This document shows positions 7,799-17,828 of a DNA stretch of 64,000 bases, piece after piece; the first letter of the stretch is position 1, and each line of letters begins with the position of its first letter. Source of the DNA: Dysgonomonas gadei ATCC BAA-286 (GTDB lineage: Bacteria; Bacteroidota; Bacteroidia; Bacteroidales; Dysgonomonadaceae); contig NZ_GL891983.1 of assembly GCF_000213555.1 (NCBI RefSeq), positions 332,292 through 396,291 on the forward strand, given 5' to 3'. Under the pieces are notes generated by a model, which was given only the letters and a program-made list of their open reading frames with translations, made no database searches and had not been told where the DNA came from. The position numbers were made by a program, and so were the translations under genes.

Positions 7799-10700
7799 TT
7801 ATGAACGATTTTTCAGGTTCTTATACTCACTTGGGGTCATTCCATAAACGTTTTTGAAACATTGCGAAAAGTATTTCGTGTCTGATATGCCTATCATAAA
7901 CGAAACTTCTTTTATTGTATATTGCTGCGTTTCTATCAACTTAGCGGCATGTTTTATTTTTATATCACGGATAAACTCGATAGGAGAAAGCCCTGTAAGG
8001 CTTTTCAATTTCTTAAAGAATACCGTCCTGCTCATGGCAATGGCATTTGCAAGATCATCCACCACAAAATCACTATTATCGATATTCTCTTCCACCACCT
8101 CTTTTATCTTCCTGATAAAAGATTCGTCGTGAGGAGTAATCTTGTGTCCGGGTTCTTCTTTTTTCTCCGGTTCGGCAACATCCAAAGGCCTGCCCGCAGA
8201 ATAAACATCGTAAAGCCGCTTACGCTGGCGAATGATATTTTCGATTCTGGCGCGCAGATACTTCACACTGAAAGGCTTGGTTATATAATCGTCAGCACCG
8301 TAATCCAAGCTATCCAGTTTACTTTCCATATCGGTCTTTGCAGTAAGCAGGATAACAGGTATATGACTGATTTCGGTAGTAGACCGTATCTTTTGTAATA
8401 GTTCGGTACCATCCATCTCCGGCATCATAATATCACTTACTATAAAATCCGGGACATTTGCCACAGCCTTATCATAACCTTCTTTTCCATCAGCAGCATC
8501 CAATACATTATAATAAGGTTCCAGTATATTAACAATAAAGCGTCTCAAATCAGAATCATCTTCTACTACCAGTATAGTCTCTTTCGGATTTTCTTTTTCC
8601 ATAGCTTCGTCCGGATTTTCCTGCATAGTTTCTCCTGCTACTTTTTCTTTAGCAACATCGGATTCCGTCTTTTCTGCAACGGCATCTTTTGCAACAAATG
8701 TAAAAGAAACATTTGCATCATCTTTCAGATGCTCAATCCCTGTAGGAAAGAAAACGGTAAAGACGGAGCCTTCATTTTCTTCGCTGTCTACCACTATTTT
8801 AGCATGGTGCTTGTCTGCCACTTCTTTAACGATAGACAGGCCGATACCTGTACTCGGTTTGTTCTTATCTTTATTAAATGATGCGAAACGGGTAAACAAT
8901 TTATTCAGTACATCTTTAGTCATGCCACCGCCCTCATCTTTCACCTGAATGGCAACAGTGTTATCTTTTTTATTGCTAAAAACACTGACTTCTATCGTTT
9001 TATCATCAGATGTATATTTAAAGGCATTGGATAACAGATTAAATATTAGTTTTTCTACATTATCACGGTCTATCCAGATTTTTTCATCTCCGGCCCGGTT
9101 ATTAAATTCCAGCCTTATATTCTGGTATTCGGCCGTCTTGGAGAAATTATTGCAAATATCAGACACATAATCCCCAAACTGTGTCTCCTGAATATTGAGC
9201 TTCATTTTCTGTATTTTCCTGAAATCCAATATCTGATTCACCATACGCAGCATCCTGTTGGAGTTCTTCAACACCAGTTGCAATTGTGATTTTATATCGC
9301 CCGGTGTGCCTTCATTCTCTATTATATTCTCCACAGGTGAAACAATCATAGTCAGCGGAGTGCGTATCTCATGTGAAATATCCGTAAAGAAGCGGGTTTT
9401 CATCTCGGTTTCTTCGTGCTCCAGCTTCACTTTATCCCGCAAACGGTAAAATACAAACAGAGTACGCAATATAGTGTACAGAACAGCAATAATGAGAATA
9501 ACATACAGGAGATACGCCCAGCCTGTCTGCCAGAAAGACGGCGTTATTTCTATATTTAATATATGCTCGTTGTCCATCCATATACCGTCGCTATTTGTAG
9601 ATCTCACCCGGAAAGTGTAATTTCCCGGCGATAAATTCGTATAATTGGCAATTCGTTGTTTGGAAGTAATGATCCAATCCTGATCAAAGCCTTCCAGTTT
9701 GTAAGCATAATTAATTCTTCTGGGTTCTATATAGTCGAGGGCGACAAACTCAATATTGATAAAATTTTGTTTGTGGTTGAGTTTTATATAATCCAGATCA
9801 TCGATATTCGCTTTCAGTGGAGAATCTTCTCCGATAGGAACATCTTTATTGGCAATCTGGAATTTAGTTAACGCAACATACGGCGTAAATGTACTCTTAT
9901 TAATATTCTCCGGATCGACAGATAATACCCCCTTCGAATAGCCGACATATACGATTCCCGACTGAGCTGTATACCTGGCTCCTTCCGAAAAGTTCTGACC
10001 TTCTATCTGCCTGTTTATCTCACTATAGGTCTCGAATGATTTTCTTACAGGATCGAACTTGGTGAGATTACCTTCCGATGTTACCCACAGATTCCCTTTC
10101 TTATCTTCAGTAAGAGTCAATACGACATCTGAGGGAAGCCCGTCTTTGGTCGTATATGATAAAAACTCGGAAGGAAAGCCTTTTTCATCTACAGCTTTAA
10201 TCTCATTTACCCCGCCACCGAAAGTTGCAATATAAGTTTCCCCTCTCCGTGTTGTATAAATATCGTAGACGTCGTTTTCGCTAATGCTTTCATTATCCTC
10301 CGGTATCCGTGTATAGAACTTATAATCGATAGTATTTACCGATCCGAAATCAGATGAAAACATGATAAGGCCCAATGTTGTGCCCACACATATATTACCG
10401 TATTTATCGGCACTCATTGCCCTGACCTGTGAACCATACTGAAACGGATAATCCTTAAGGTCGTTCCTATGATTCAGGAAGTGATTTTTTCCTTCATCCA
10501 ATAAGTTAAGTCCGCCACCGTACGTTCCAACCCAGATTCGCATCTTATTATCCTGAAATATAGCATATACACTGTTGTTGCTCAGGCTGTATATATTATC
10601 ATCGGAATGTTTGTATTGCGTTATTTTGTATGTATTATTTACCGGGGTAAGTTTGTATATTCCTTCGCCCTTTGTTCCTATCCAGATATTTTTAGCAGCA

Positions 10701-12220
10701 TCTTCCATCATACAATATGCGACACCTTCTAAGGGCTTACCATATTCTATCTTTCCGTTGCTGCATATATATCCCTGCTGTGTTAATGACTGGTCGTAGA
10801 CAAATATTTTCCCTCCTTTTGTAGATACCCACAAATTTCGTTTACTATCCTCAAAAATACTGCGAATGTCATTATTTATCATGGAATGAATATTCGGATC
10901 AACTACAATTGTCTTAAATACTTCATCATTAAATATTACTTTATCCAACCCATGAGAACGCGTACTCAGCCAAAGGTTTCCCTGCTTGTCGGAGAAAGCC
11001 GTATGCATCATATTCGAAAATCTCCAGGTTGGCGAATATGGTTCGTTAAAAAACGGGATCAGGCTATCTTTTTGAGGATCATAGCTAGAAAAGCCTCCTC
11101 CCCGTGGATGTACCCATAAGCGGTTTTCTATATCCTCGAAAATAAAAAAATTAGACGGAAATACATTCGACACAACGCTTTCTATTTTCATACGAAAGTG
11201 CTTCATAATCCCCGTTTCCGGGTTAAATTTAGAAACCCCCGCCTGGTCTGATTCAAACCATATATTCTTCGATCTGTCAACGTAGCAGGATATAATGTGA
11301 TTGGTAGACATCCCGGATAAAGTTGATACATCATATTTCTTCAAGTTCTTAGAATTACGGTTATAAATAAAGAAACCATCACTTCTGGTAGCAATCAGTA
11401 TCTGATTATTATCTATATTCCGGATATAGCTAATATATGAATCGGTGCCGGTCTGCAATAAATCGGATTGCCCATTTCCTTTATTGTAAATCCATATTTT
11501 CCCGTTATCAGAGCCGAACCATATTCTGCCCTCCTGTTCCATCACAGAATAAAAACTCTGAGCGGATTTGGATTCTATATAGGCCTTATCCGAGAAAAAA
11601 CTGGTTATCTTATTATTTTTAGACAAGAGATAGAGCCCATTATCGGTAAGTATCCAGCTATTCAGGTCTTTATCTTCATATACTTCATATATTTTATTGC
11701 TGTTCAATTTACCATTTTCCTTATTAAAAGTCTCTATAGCAAATGTTGAATCGGTAACACAAACACAGCCCATATTATCAGACGACAGCCATACCTTACC
11801 CGATTGCATTGTCTCTATCCTGGTAGCGATAAAAGTAAGATTTTCATATCCTTTGACCGACCTTATTCCCATAAAAGTTTCGGTATGGGGGTCAAATCGG
11901 TGAGGTTCCCGGTCGTAAGGGAGGGTCCATATATACCCGTATTTGTCTTCGTATATATTATCTATACGATTACTGCGCATATGATATTTATCCCCCTGTT
12001 GAATCCTGTATGTATAGAAATTGTACCCATCAAAACGGCAAAGCCCGTTCCATGTAGAAAACCACATAAAACCTTTTTTATCCTGCACAATACTCATTAT
12101 GGTATGCTGTGGCAATCCATCTTCAGGCCCGTAATGTTCAAAAAAACATTTTTGCTGCCCGGAAACAGATATACAAACAACGAGAATAAACAAAAAACAA
12201 TAGAAACGATTAAAAATCAT
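7799..12220 (-). CDS. Hybrid two-component system regulator (HTCS 1)
   Basis: This 1,473-residue protein senses a periplasmic glycan fragment and switches on genes directly. It has a signal peptide (to about residue 21) and many Reg_prop propeller repeats (for example GLPQHTIMSIVQDKKGFMWF and GNLWVTSEG). A Y_Y_Y domain (NYAYKLEGFDQDW, LSPGNYTFRVRSTNSDG) precedes a membrane segment at about 902-925. The histidine kinase part has FFTDISHEIRTPL (His950), an N-box near Asn1065 and GIGLSIVKEV. The receiver domain (about 1214-1330) has an acidic pair in VEDD, phospho-acceptor Asp1263 and Lys1315. A C-terminal AraC-type DNA-binding domain spans about 1375-1473. It is divergent from susC 1, its probable target, and all key residues are intact. 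Confidence 0.96.
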   Translation of the reverse strand: MIFNRFYCFLFILVVCISVSGQQKCFFEHYGPEDGLPQHTIMSIVQDKKGFMWFSTWNGLCRFDGYNFYTYRIQQGDKYHMRSNRIDNIYEDKYGYIWTLPYDREPHRFDPHTETFMGIRSVKGYENLTFIATRIETMQSGKVWLSSDNMGCVCVTDSTFAIETFNKENGKLNSNKIYEVYEDKDLNSWILTDNGLYLLSKNNKITSFFSDKAYIESKSAQSFYSVMEQEGRIWFGSDNGKIWIYNKGNGQSDLLQTGTDSYISYIRNIDNNQILIATRSDGFFIYNRNSKNLKKYDVSTLSGMSTNHIISCYVDRSKNIWFESDQAGVSKFNPETGIMKHFRMKIESVVSNVFPSNFFIFEDIENRLWVHPRGGGFSSYDPQKDSLIPFFNEPYSPTWRFSNMMHTAFSDKQGNLWLSTRSHGLDKVIFNDEVFKTIVVDPNIHSMINNDIRSIFEDSKRNLWVSTKGGKIFVYDQSLTQQGYICSNGKIEYGKPLEGVAYCMMEDAAKNIWIGTKGEGIYKLTPVNNTYKITQYKHSDDNIYSLSNNSVYAIFQDNKMRIWVGTYGGGLNLLDEGKNHFLNHRNDLKDYPFQYGSQVRAMSADKYGNICVGTTLGLIMFSSDFGSVNTIDYKFYTRIPEDNESISENDVYDIYTTRRGETYIATFGGGVNEIKAVDEKGFPSEFLSYTTKDGLPSDVVLTLTEDKKGNLWVTSEGNLTKFDPVRKSFETYSEINRQIEGQNFSEGARYTAQSGIVYVGYSKGVLSVDPENINKSTFTPYVALTKFQIANKDVPIGEDSPLKANIDDLDYIKLNHKQNFINIEFVALDYIEPRRINYAYKLEGFDQDWIITSKQRIANYTNLSPGNYTFRVRSTNSDGIWMDNEHILNIEITPSFWQTGWAYLLYVILIIAVLYTILRTLFVFYRLRDKVKLEHEETEMKTRFFTDISHEIRTPLTMIVSPVENIIENEGTPGDIKSQLQLVLKNSNRMLRMVNQILDFRKIQKMKLNIQETQFGDYVSDICNNFSKTAEYQNIRLEFNNRAGDEKIWIDRDNVEKLIFNLLSNAFKYTSDDKTIEVSVFSNKKDNTVAIQVKDEGGGMTKDVLNKLFTRFASFNKDKNKPSTGIGLSIVKEVADKHHAKIVVDSEENEGSVFTVFFPTGIEHLKDDANVSFTFVAKDAVAEKTESDVAKEKVAGETMQENPDEAMEKENPKETILVVEDDSDLRRFIVNILEPYYNVLDAADGKEGYDKAVANVPDFIVSDIMMPEMDGTELLQKIRSTTEISHIPVILLTAKTDMESKLDSLDYGADDYITKPFSVKYLRARIENIIRQRKRLYDVYSAGRPLDVAEPEKKEEPGHKITPHDESFIRKIKEVVEENIDNSDFVVDDLANAIAMSRTVFFKKLKSLTGLSPIEFIRDIKIKHAAKLIETQQYTIKEVSFMIGISDTKYFSQCFKNVYGMTPSEYKNLKNRS

Positions 12221-12609
12221 GGTACCAAAAGGTTTTGTACAAATATAGTAAAAACTGAGGAGGGATTCGAATAAATTCGAATCTACCCGAGATATATCCT
12301 GTATTGTGTATATATAATCAGGCTTAAATAAAATGCTGTATGATACGGGGTCTAGTCAATTCATCCCCCTTAAAAAAATATTTTAACACCCCTCTGTACC
12401 AAAAATGATACATACATTGCATTCGAAATCTAATAACATTTTTTAAACAAAATCCAAAACATTTATTAATGGCTAAAAACATATAAACTATCTATTACCA
12501 TAAGAAAAGTATAACTAAATTTAAAAAGAAAAGTCTAAACTGGCAAAACGAACCTCGTCCTTTAGGATAAATTTATTAAAAGAAATACAAATCATAAATC
12601 TAAACAACC
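12221..12609. other. Divergent control region between HTCS 1 and susC 1
   Basis: These 389 bases contain no gene. On the HTCS side there is a -7 box at 12240-12247. On the susC side, TCATCCCCC (12361-12369) and AACACCCCTCTGTA (12385-12398) form an imperfect direct repeat of the CAYCCCC word with starts 25 bp apart. The second copy matches the box at the uxa-operon promoter. A susC leader of up to about 200 nt would follow. No hairpin or RNA gene is evident. Confidence 0.55.
12240..12247 (-). promoter_or_regulatory. Candidate -7 box for HTCS 1
   Basis: The minus strand reads TATATTTG, fitting TAnnTTTG, 20-27 bases before the HTCS 1 ATG. This implies a very short leader. The -33 position reads TTCG, one mismatch from TTTG. 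Confidence 0.45.
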
Positions 12610-15600
12610 ATGCGAAAGACAATCAAAAGAATTTTGTCTCTTATTTGTATCTCAATGTTTCTGGTATGCGGACAAAACGTATACGCCCAGCAACGGGAGA
12701 TAAAAGGTACTGTTACCGATACTCAGGGTGAACCTCTGGTGGGTGTTACCGTTTCAATCAAAGGTACAACCAAAGGTACAATGACTGATATCGATGGCAA
12801 GTACACTCTTTCTGTCAACAATGCTGACAAAACCCTTTCGGCATCATATATTGGTATGAAACCAAATGAAAAGCCGATCTCCGGAAATATAATCGACTTT
12901 GTTATGGAAGACCTTAGTTCCGAACTGGATGAGGTGGTAGTAATCGGTTACGGAACGGTTGCAAAAAAAGACCTGACAGGCTCCGTAGCTTCCATTGGGT
13001 CTAAAGATATCGGCTCTATCCCTGTATCCAGTGCTGTTGAGGCTATGACCGGCAGACTGGCGGGAGTAAACATCACTACCACTGAAGGTTCTCCCGACGC
13101 AGATATAAAAATCCGGGTGCGGGGTGGAGGCTCACTGTCTCAGGACAATTCTCCACTATATATTGTAGACGGATTTCAGGTTTCAAGTATCAGCGATATT
13201 GCACCCACTGAAATACAGAGCATCGACGTATTGAAAGATGCCTCTTCTACAGCCATATACGGTGCGCGTGGCGCAAATGGTGTAATCATCATTACAACTA
13301 AAAGTGGCCATGAAGGAAAAACCAGAGTCGACTTCGGAGCATATTTCGGCATAAGAAAAGTCGCTAAAATGACTAAAGTGATGAGTCCGTATGACTTTGC
13401 TTACTACCAGTACGAATTAGGCAATACCGACTATGGAGATTTTCAGGATCTGGATATCTGGAAATCTATAGAAGGAAATGATTTTCAGGACGAAATTTTC
13501 GGACGCACCGGCAACCAGACACAATATAATGTAAATGTAAGCGGTGGGACCAAAGATATAAAGTACAGCGTAAGTTATGCCCATAACGAAGAAAAAAGCA
13601 TCATGTTGGGCTCCGGCTTCAAGAAGGATAATATTAATGCAAAAATCAATACTAACCTGAACCAATGGTTGAGCCTGGACTTCAATGGACGCTTGAGTTA
13701 TACATCTGTAGATGGCTTGAGTGGAGGTGCTGATACAAATGAATCGAATGCAGCTAATTCTATCGTTGCCAATTCGGCCCGTTTCCGTCCTGTTAATCCA
13801 ATATCCAGTAATACGGACGATGAAGAAAACAATACTTCATCCCAGAAAAATCCATTGGAACGTTTACTGGCTACATACAAAAGACGCAACACATTCAATC
13901 AGAATTATAACGCAGGGTTGAATTGGAAACCGACAAAGGAACTTACTTTCCGTTCCGAATTTGGTTATGGCTGGAAATATGACGATACAGACCAAATCTG
14001 GTCTGCCGATGCTGTTCAGAACTCAAAACTGAAATATGACGGGCAACCTCAGGCAATATTGTTAAGAACTACAACCAAGAACTGGCGGAATGCAAATACT
14101 GTGACTTACGATAATAAGAAAATGTTTGACGGACGCGACCACCTGAATATATTATTAGGGCATGAAGTCTCCAGCAGCCAGGCAAAATCAGTTGAAAACA
14201 CATCTGTGGAATTTCCTGCTTCTATGACTATTGCCGAAGTGAAGGCTAACATGTCGGCGGGATCTCCACTACCTACAATTACGACAATAGGAGCAAAAGA
14301 GAATATGCTATCTTTCTTTGGCCGTGTAAATTATACAATGCTGGGTAGATATTTATTCACCGCGACAATGCGGGCCGATGGCTCCAGTAAGTTTGCCCAA
14401 GGTAACCAATGGGGTGTTTTCCCTTCTGCAGCATTGGCTTGGCGAATGTCTGACGAAGAATTCATGAGTAGTACCAATAGTTGGCTATCAAATATGAAAT
14501 TCCGTCTGAGCTTTGGTACTGCAGGTAATAACCGTATTAAGTCTGGTTTGACAAATACCACTTATTCTATGGCCAGTAATACATCAAAAGCTCCTTTCTT
14601 TAATGATAACCGCACCAGTATGCTGGAGGTAGGTAAAACTTTATACAATCCCGACCTGAAATGGGAAACAACTGTTACCCGTAACTTCGGTATCGATTAT
14701 GGCTTCCTGAACAATCGTATTTCCGGTACTTTAGACTTATATTGGAATACAACCAGGGATTTGCTAATGCAAACAGTAATCCCGTCAAATACAGGCTATG
14801 ACAATCAATTCCAGAATTTTGGACAGACATCGAACAAGGGCGTCGAACTAGCAATGAATACCATATTAGTAGATCAAAAGAATTTTAATCTGAACTTTAA
14901 CTTCAACATATCTTACAACAGGAGTAAAATTGACAAGCTACCTATAGAAAGTTCGTGGCAAAGCAGTAGCTGGGCAGGTAGTACTCTTTACAAATACGAA
15001 GATTTCCGTGTGGAAGAAGGCGGACGCCTCGGTGAAATCTGGGGTTATAAGACCAATGGATACTTTACGGCATACGACCCGAATACTAATCCCAACGGCG
15101 AATTGGTATTGAATGGTACAAACTGGGTATTGAGAGATGGTATTGTTGACAACAGTAAAACCATTACCGGAGGTAACTACTATCCGGGCGCATTAAAAGT
15201 CGAATGTGACGAAAACGGAGAACCTCTCAAACAGAGATTAGGCAACACTATAGCTCCTGTTACAGGTGGTTTTGGGTTCAATGGTAATATAGGTAATTTT
15301 GATTTCAATGTATTCTGTAACTATTCCATTGGAAACAAAATCATAAACGGGAATAAACTGGCATTGGCTTTCAACACAGGATCTGCAAAAGGTTATAACC
15401 TTAATAACGATTTTGCGATAAGCAACCGTTATACATGGATTGACCCCGCAACAGGAATGAATCTTGGTAAAATAAGCAATTCTACGATATCTTATTATGG
15501 AAGTGCCGATGCTGTAGCTGCACGCCTGAATGAAATAAATGCAGGAGCCAATATATACAACCCGGCTGCTGTCAGCAATATGCAATTGATAGATTATGCC

Positions 15601-15858
15601 GTAGAGAATGCCTCATTCTTGCGTATAAACAATGTGACTATAGGCTATAACTTTCCTAAGACGTGGGTAAGAAAAGCCTTTATACAAGATGTAAGAATCT
15701 ACTTAACAGGCTACAATCTGCTGTGTATCACAGATTATTCAGGATCTGACCCTGAAGTGGACACAAGTAGCAAGAGAAACCCGATGACTCCGGGTGTTGA
15801 CTATGCATCATATCCGAAAAGCCGTTCTTTTGTAGCCGGTATAAATGTATCATTCTAA
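12610..15858 (+). CDS. SusC/RagA-type TonB-dependent receptor (PUL 1)
   Basis: This 1,082-residue outer-membrane transporter imports pectic oligosaccharides with its SusD partner. A signal peptide ends near NVYAQ. A carboxypeptidase-regulatory-like domain (GTVTDTQGEPLVGVTVSIKG, about residues 32-100) is followed by a TonB-box-like segment EVVVIGYGT (about 111-119). The plug domain has PLYIVDGFQV and the hallmark DASSTAIYGARGANGVIIIT, and the barrel ends in VAGINVSF, an aromatic C-terminus typical of outer-membrane proteins. It starts the plus-strand operon and is followed after 22 bases by susD. HTCS 1 is divergent. Family and role are secure; the ligand (probably homogalacturonan-derived, from the neighbouring enzymes) is inferred. 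Confidence 0.96.
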   Translation: MRKTIKRILSLICISMFLVCGQNVYAQQREIKGTVTDTQGEPLVGVTVSIKGTTKGTMTDIDGKYTLSVNNADKTLSASYIGMKPNEKPISGNIIDFVMEDLSSELDEVVVIGYGTVAKKDLTGSVASIGSKDIGSIPVSSAVEAMTGRLAGVNITTTEGSPDADIKIRVRGGGSLSQDNSPLYIVDGFQVSSISDIAPTEIQSIDVLKDASSTAIYGARGANGVIIITTKSGHEGKTRVDFGAYFGIRKVAKMTKVMSPYDFAYYQYELGNTDYGDFQDLDIWKSIEGNDFQDEIFGRTGNQTQYNVNVSGGTKDIKYSVSYAHNEEKSIMLGSGFKKDNINAKINTNLNQWLSLDFNGRLSYTSVDGLSGGADTNESNAANSIVANSARFRPVNPISSNTDDEENNTSSQKNPLERLLATYKRRNTFNQNYNAGLNWKPTKELTFRSEFGYGWKYDDTDQIWSADAVQNSKLKYDGQPQAILLRTTTKNWRNANTVTYDNKKMFDGRDHLNILLGHEVSSSQAKSVENTSVEFPASMTIAEVKANMSAGSPLPTITTIGAKENMLSFFGRVNYTMLGRYLFTATMRADGSSKFAQGNQWGVFPSAALAWRMSDEEFMSSTNSWLSNMKFRLSFGTAGNNRIKSGLTNTTYSMASNTSKAPFFNDNRTSMLEVGKTLYNPDLKWETTVTRNFGIDYGFLNNRISGTLDLYWNTTRDLLMQTVIPSNTGYDNQFQNFGQTSNKGVELAMNTILVDQKNFNLNFNFNISYNRSKIDKLPIESSWQSSSWAGSTLYKYEDFRVEEGGRLGEIWGYKTNGYFTAYDPNTNPNGELVLNGTNWVLRDGIVDNSKTITGGNYYPGALKVECDENGEPLKQRLGNTIAPVTGGFGFNGNIGNFDFNVFCNYSIGNKIINGNKLALAFNTGSAKGYNLNNDFAISNRYTWIDPATGMNLGKISNSTISYYGSADAVAARLNEINAGANIYNPAAVSNMQLIDYAVENASFLRINNVTIGYNFPKTWVRKAFIQDVRIYLTGYNLLCITDYSGSDPEVDTSSKRNPMTPGVDYASYPKSRSFVAGINVSF

Positions 15859-15880
15859 TTTCTAAAGAAGAAAAACGATT

Positions 15881-17809
15881 ATGAAAAATATAATTAAAAC
15901 AATAGCATTGTCTGCCGGTATACTCGGCTTATCTGCCTGCTCCGATTTTTTAGACCAGAGTTCACCGTCAGAACTAACAAAAGACCTTGTTTTTGAATCG
16001 ACATATTACACCGGGTTAACAATAAACAAACTCTATGGAGAGATGACCCTGGACCAAACTTACTCACAATATATCCCTATCGTATGGGGAACAAACACCG
16101 ATTGTGAACTGATAGACGGATTGGGCGGGGATGCCACCAATACTGCCAATGAACGTGGTAATATGAATTACAATGCCAGCCCGGGTTGGGGGAATATTGC
16201 CAAACTATGGGACGCTATGTATGGTATGATCGAAAATGCCAACCTTACTGTTGAAGGCATCAATAGCAGCACCCTGGCCCAATCGGGAGGCAGTGATGGC
16301 ACCACAATGCTTCGTTTCAAAGGTGAAGCATTAACCATTCGTGCTATGCTATATTTTGACCTGATTCGTTTCTTTGGAGACGTACCGTTGAAACTTGAAT
16401 CTTCGAAATCCGATTTAAGTAATGCCTATCTCGAAAAAACAGACCGGGATGAGATTATGGATCGGTTAATTACAGATTTGGAGGAAGCCATCGGGCTTCT
16501 CCCCTGGGCCGGAGAGGTTTCTTCTTACACTACTGAACGTGTAACCAAAGGTTATGCGCATACATTATTAGCTAATATCGCCCTGACCCGTGGCGGGTGG
16601 GCTATCCGTGAGAAATCGAAAAGTGGTTATATCACCGCCACTGAAAATAGCGATGGGACCTACCCCACTCAGCGCTGCGACGATGCTACCCGTAAATCCA
16701 TGTATGAGTTGGCTTTGACTCATTTATCTGCTGTTATTACCAATAATACCCATAAATTGAACCCTTCGGTCGAAGACCAATGGTACTTACTCAACCAGAG
16801 CCGACTGGACCAGACTTATCGTGAGAATATATTCGAAATTCCAATGGGATTAGGTGTAAGCAGTGAACTTGGCTATACGATAGGGGTGCGTATCAATGGA
16901 GCCAGTGCTCAATACGGAGAAAAAGGCAACTCTTCCGGAAAACAAAAAGTTACCGCTCCTTTCTTCTGGTCATTTGACAAAAACGACCTGCGCCGTGATA
17001 TTACATGTGCCCATGTACAATTGAAAGAAACCAACGGAGTTTTGGAAGAATCTACGATAGGAAATACTCCGTTTGGTATTTACGTCGGGAAGTGGGATAT
17101 CCGCAAAATGAGCGAAGCATGGCGTAATGTGGCAATCGCGACGGGCAATGCAAAATGGATGAGTGGTATCAATGTAGTAAGGATGCGTTATCCGCAAGTA
17201 TTGCTGATGTATGCGGAAGTAATGAACGAGCTGGCCGGCCCCGATGGAGGTTATACCAATTCGGCCGGGTTGACAGCCCGTCAGGCATTAAGCGAAGTGC
17301 ATTCCCGTGCGTTTGATGATACACATAAAAGTGTCGCGGAAGAATATGTTGCAAAAATCCCTGCTGACAAAGATTCTTTCTTCAATGCAATAGTTGATGA
17401 AAATGCCTGGGAGCTGGCTGGTGAAGGTTTCCGCAAATTTGATTTGATCCGCTGGAATCTGTTAAGCAAAAAGATTGATAAATTCAAAACTGATTACGAA
17501 GAGCAGTTGGCAAATAAATATCCTGAAAAAATTTATTTCAACTATACCGATGCATCAAAAACAGTCATCGACATGTCCAGTGTAACATGGTATGAAACGC
17601 CGGCCAACACAAGTAACTATGATGCTAATGCATCATTCTTCGGAGCCGAAAGGACTGCTGCTACCCAAACGCAGTTAAAAACCAATCTGCCGTCTATTTC
17701 ATCCGGATTGAATTCAACGGTAAGGAACCGTTACTTATTGCCGTTGGCTTCGACAACGATTTCGGCATCTAACGGAAAATTGCAAAATTCATATGGATAC
17801 AGCAATTAA
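15881..17809 (+). CDS. SusD/RagB-type glycan-binding lipoprotein (PUL 1)
   Basis: This 642-residue surface lipoprotein acts as the binding lid of the SusC channel. A lipoprotein signal peptide has the lipobox LSAC (Cys near residue 20) followed by SDFLDQ, typical of SusD. The N-terminal SusD-like part includes WDAMYGMIENAN and RFKGEALTIRAMLYFDLIRFFGDVPL, the classic helix. The C-terminal SusD/RagB part includes RYPQVLLMYAEVMNEL and WELAGEGFRKFDLIRWN. It lies 22 bases after susC. The next gene probably starts 19 bases after its stop, though its frame stays open into the susD end. Length is slightly above the usual 500-600 residues. Confidence 0.95.
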   Translation: MKNIIKTIALSAGILGLSACSDFLDQSSPSELTKDLVFESTYYTGLTINKLYGEMTLDQTYSQYIPIVWGTNTDCELIDGLGGDATNTANERGNMNYNASPGWGNIAKLWDAMYGMIENANLTVEGINSSTLAQSGGSDGTTMLRFKGEALTIRAMLYFDLIRFFGDVPLKLESSKSDLSNAYLEKTDRDEIMDRLITDLEEAIGLLPWAGEVSSYTTERVTKGYAHTLLANIALTRGGWAIREKSKSGYITATENSDGTYPTQRCDDATRKSMYELALTHLSAVITNNTHKLNPSVEDQWYLLNQSRLDQTYRENIFEIPMGLGVSSELGYTIGVRINGASAQYGEKGNSSGKQKVTAPFFWSFDKNDLRRDITCAHVQLKETNGVLEESTIGNTPFGIYVGKWDIRKMSEAWRNVAIATGNAKWMSGINVVRMRYPQVLLMYAEVMNELAGPDGGYTNSAGLTARQALSEVHSRAFDDTHKSVAEEYVAKIPADKDSFFNAIVDENAWELAGEGFRKFDLIRWNLLSKKIDKFKTDYEEQLANKYPEKIYFNYTDASKTVIDMSSVTWYETPANTSNYDANASFFGAERTAATQTQLKTNLPSISSGLNSTVRNRYLLPLASTTISASNGKLQNSYGYSN

Positions 17810-17828
17810 TAGTGTACAAAAAAATAAA

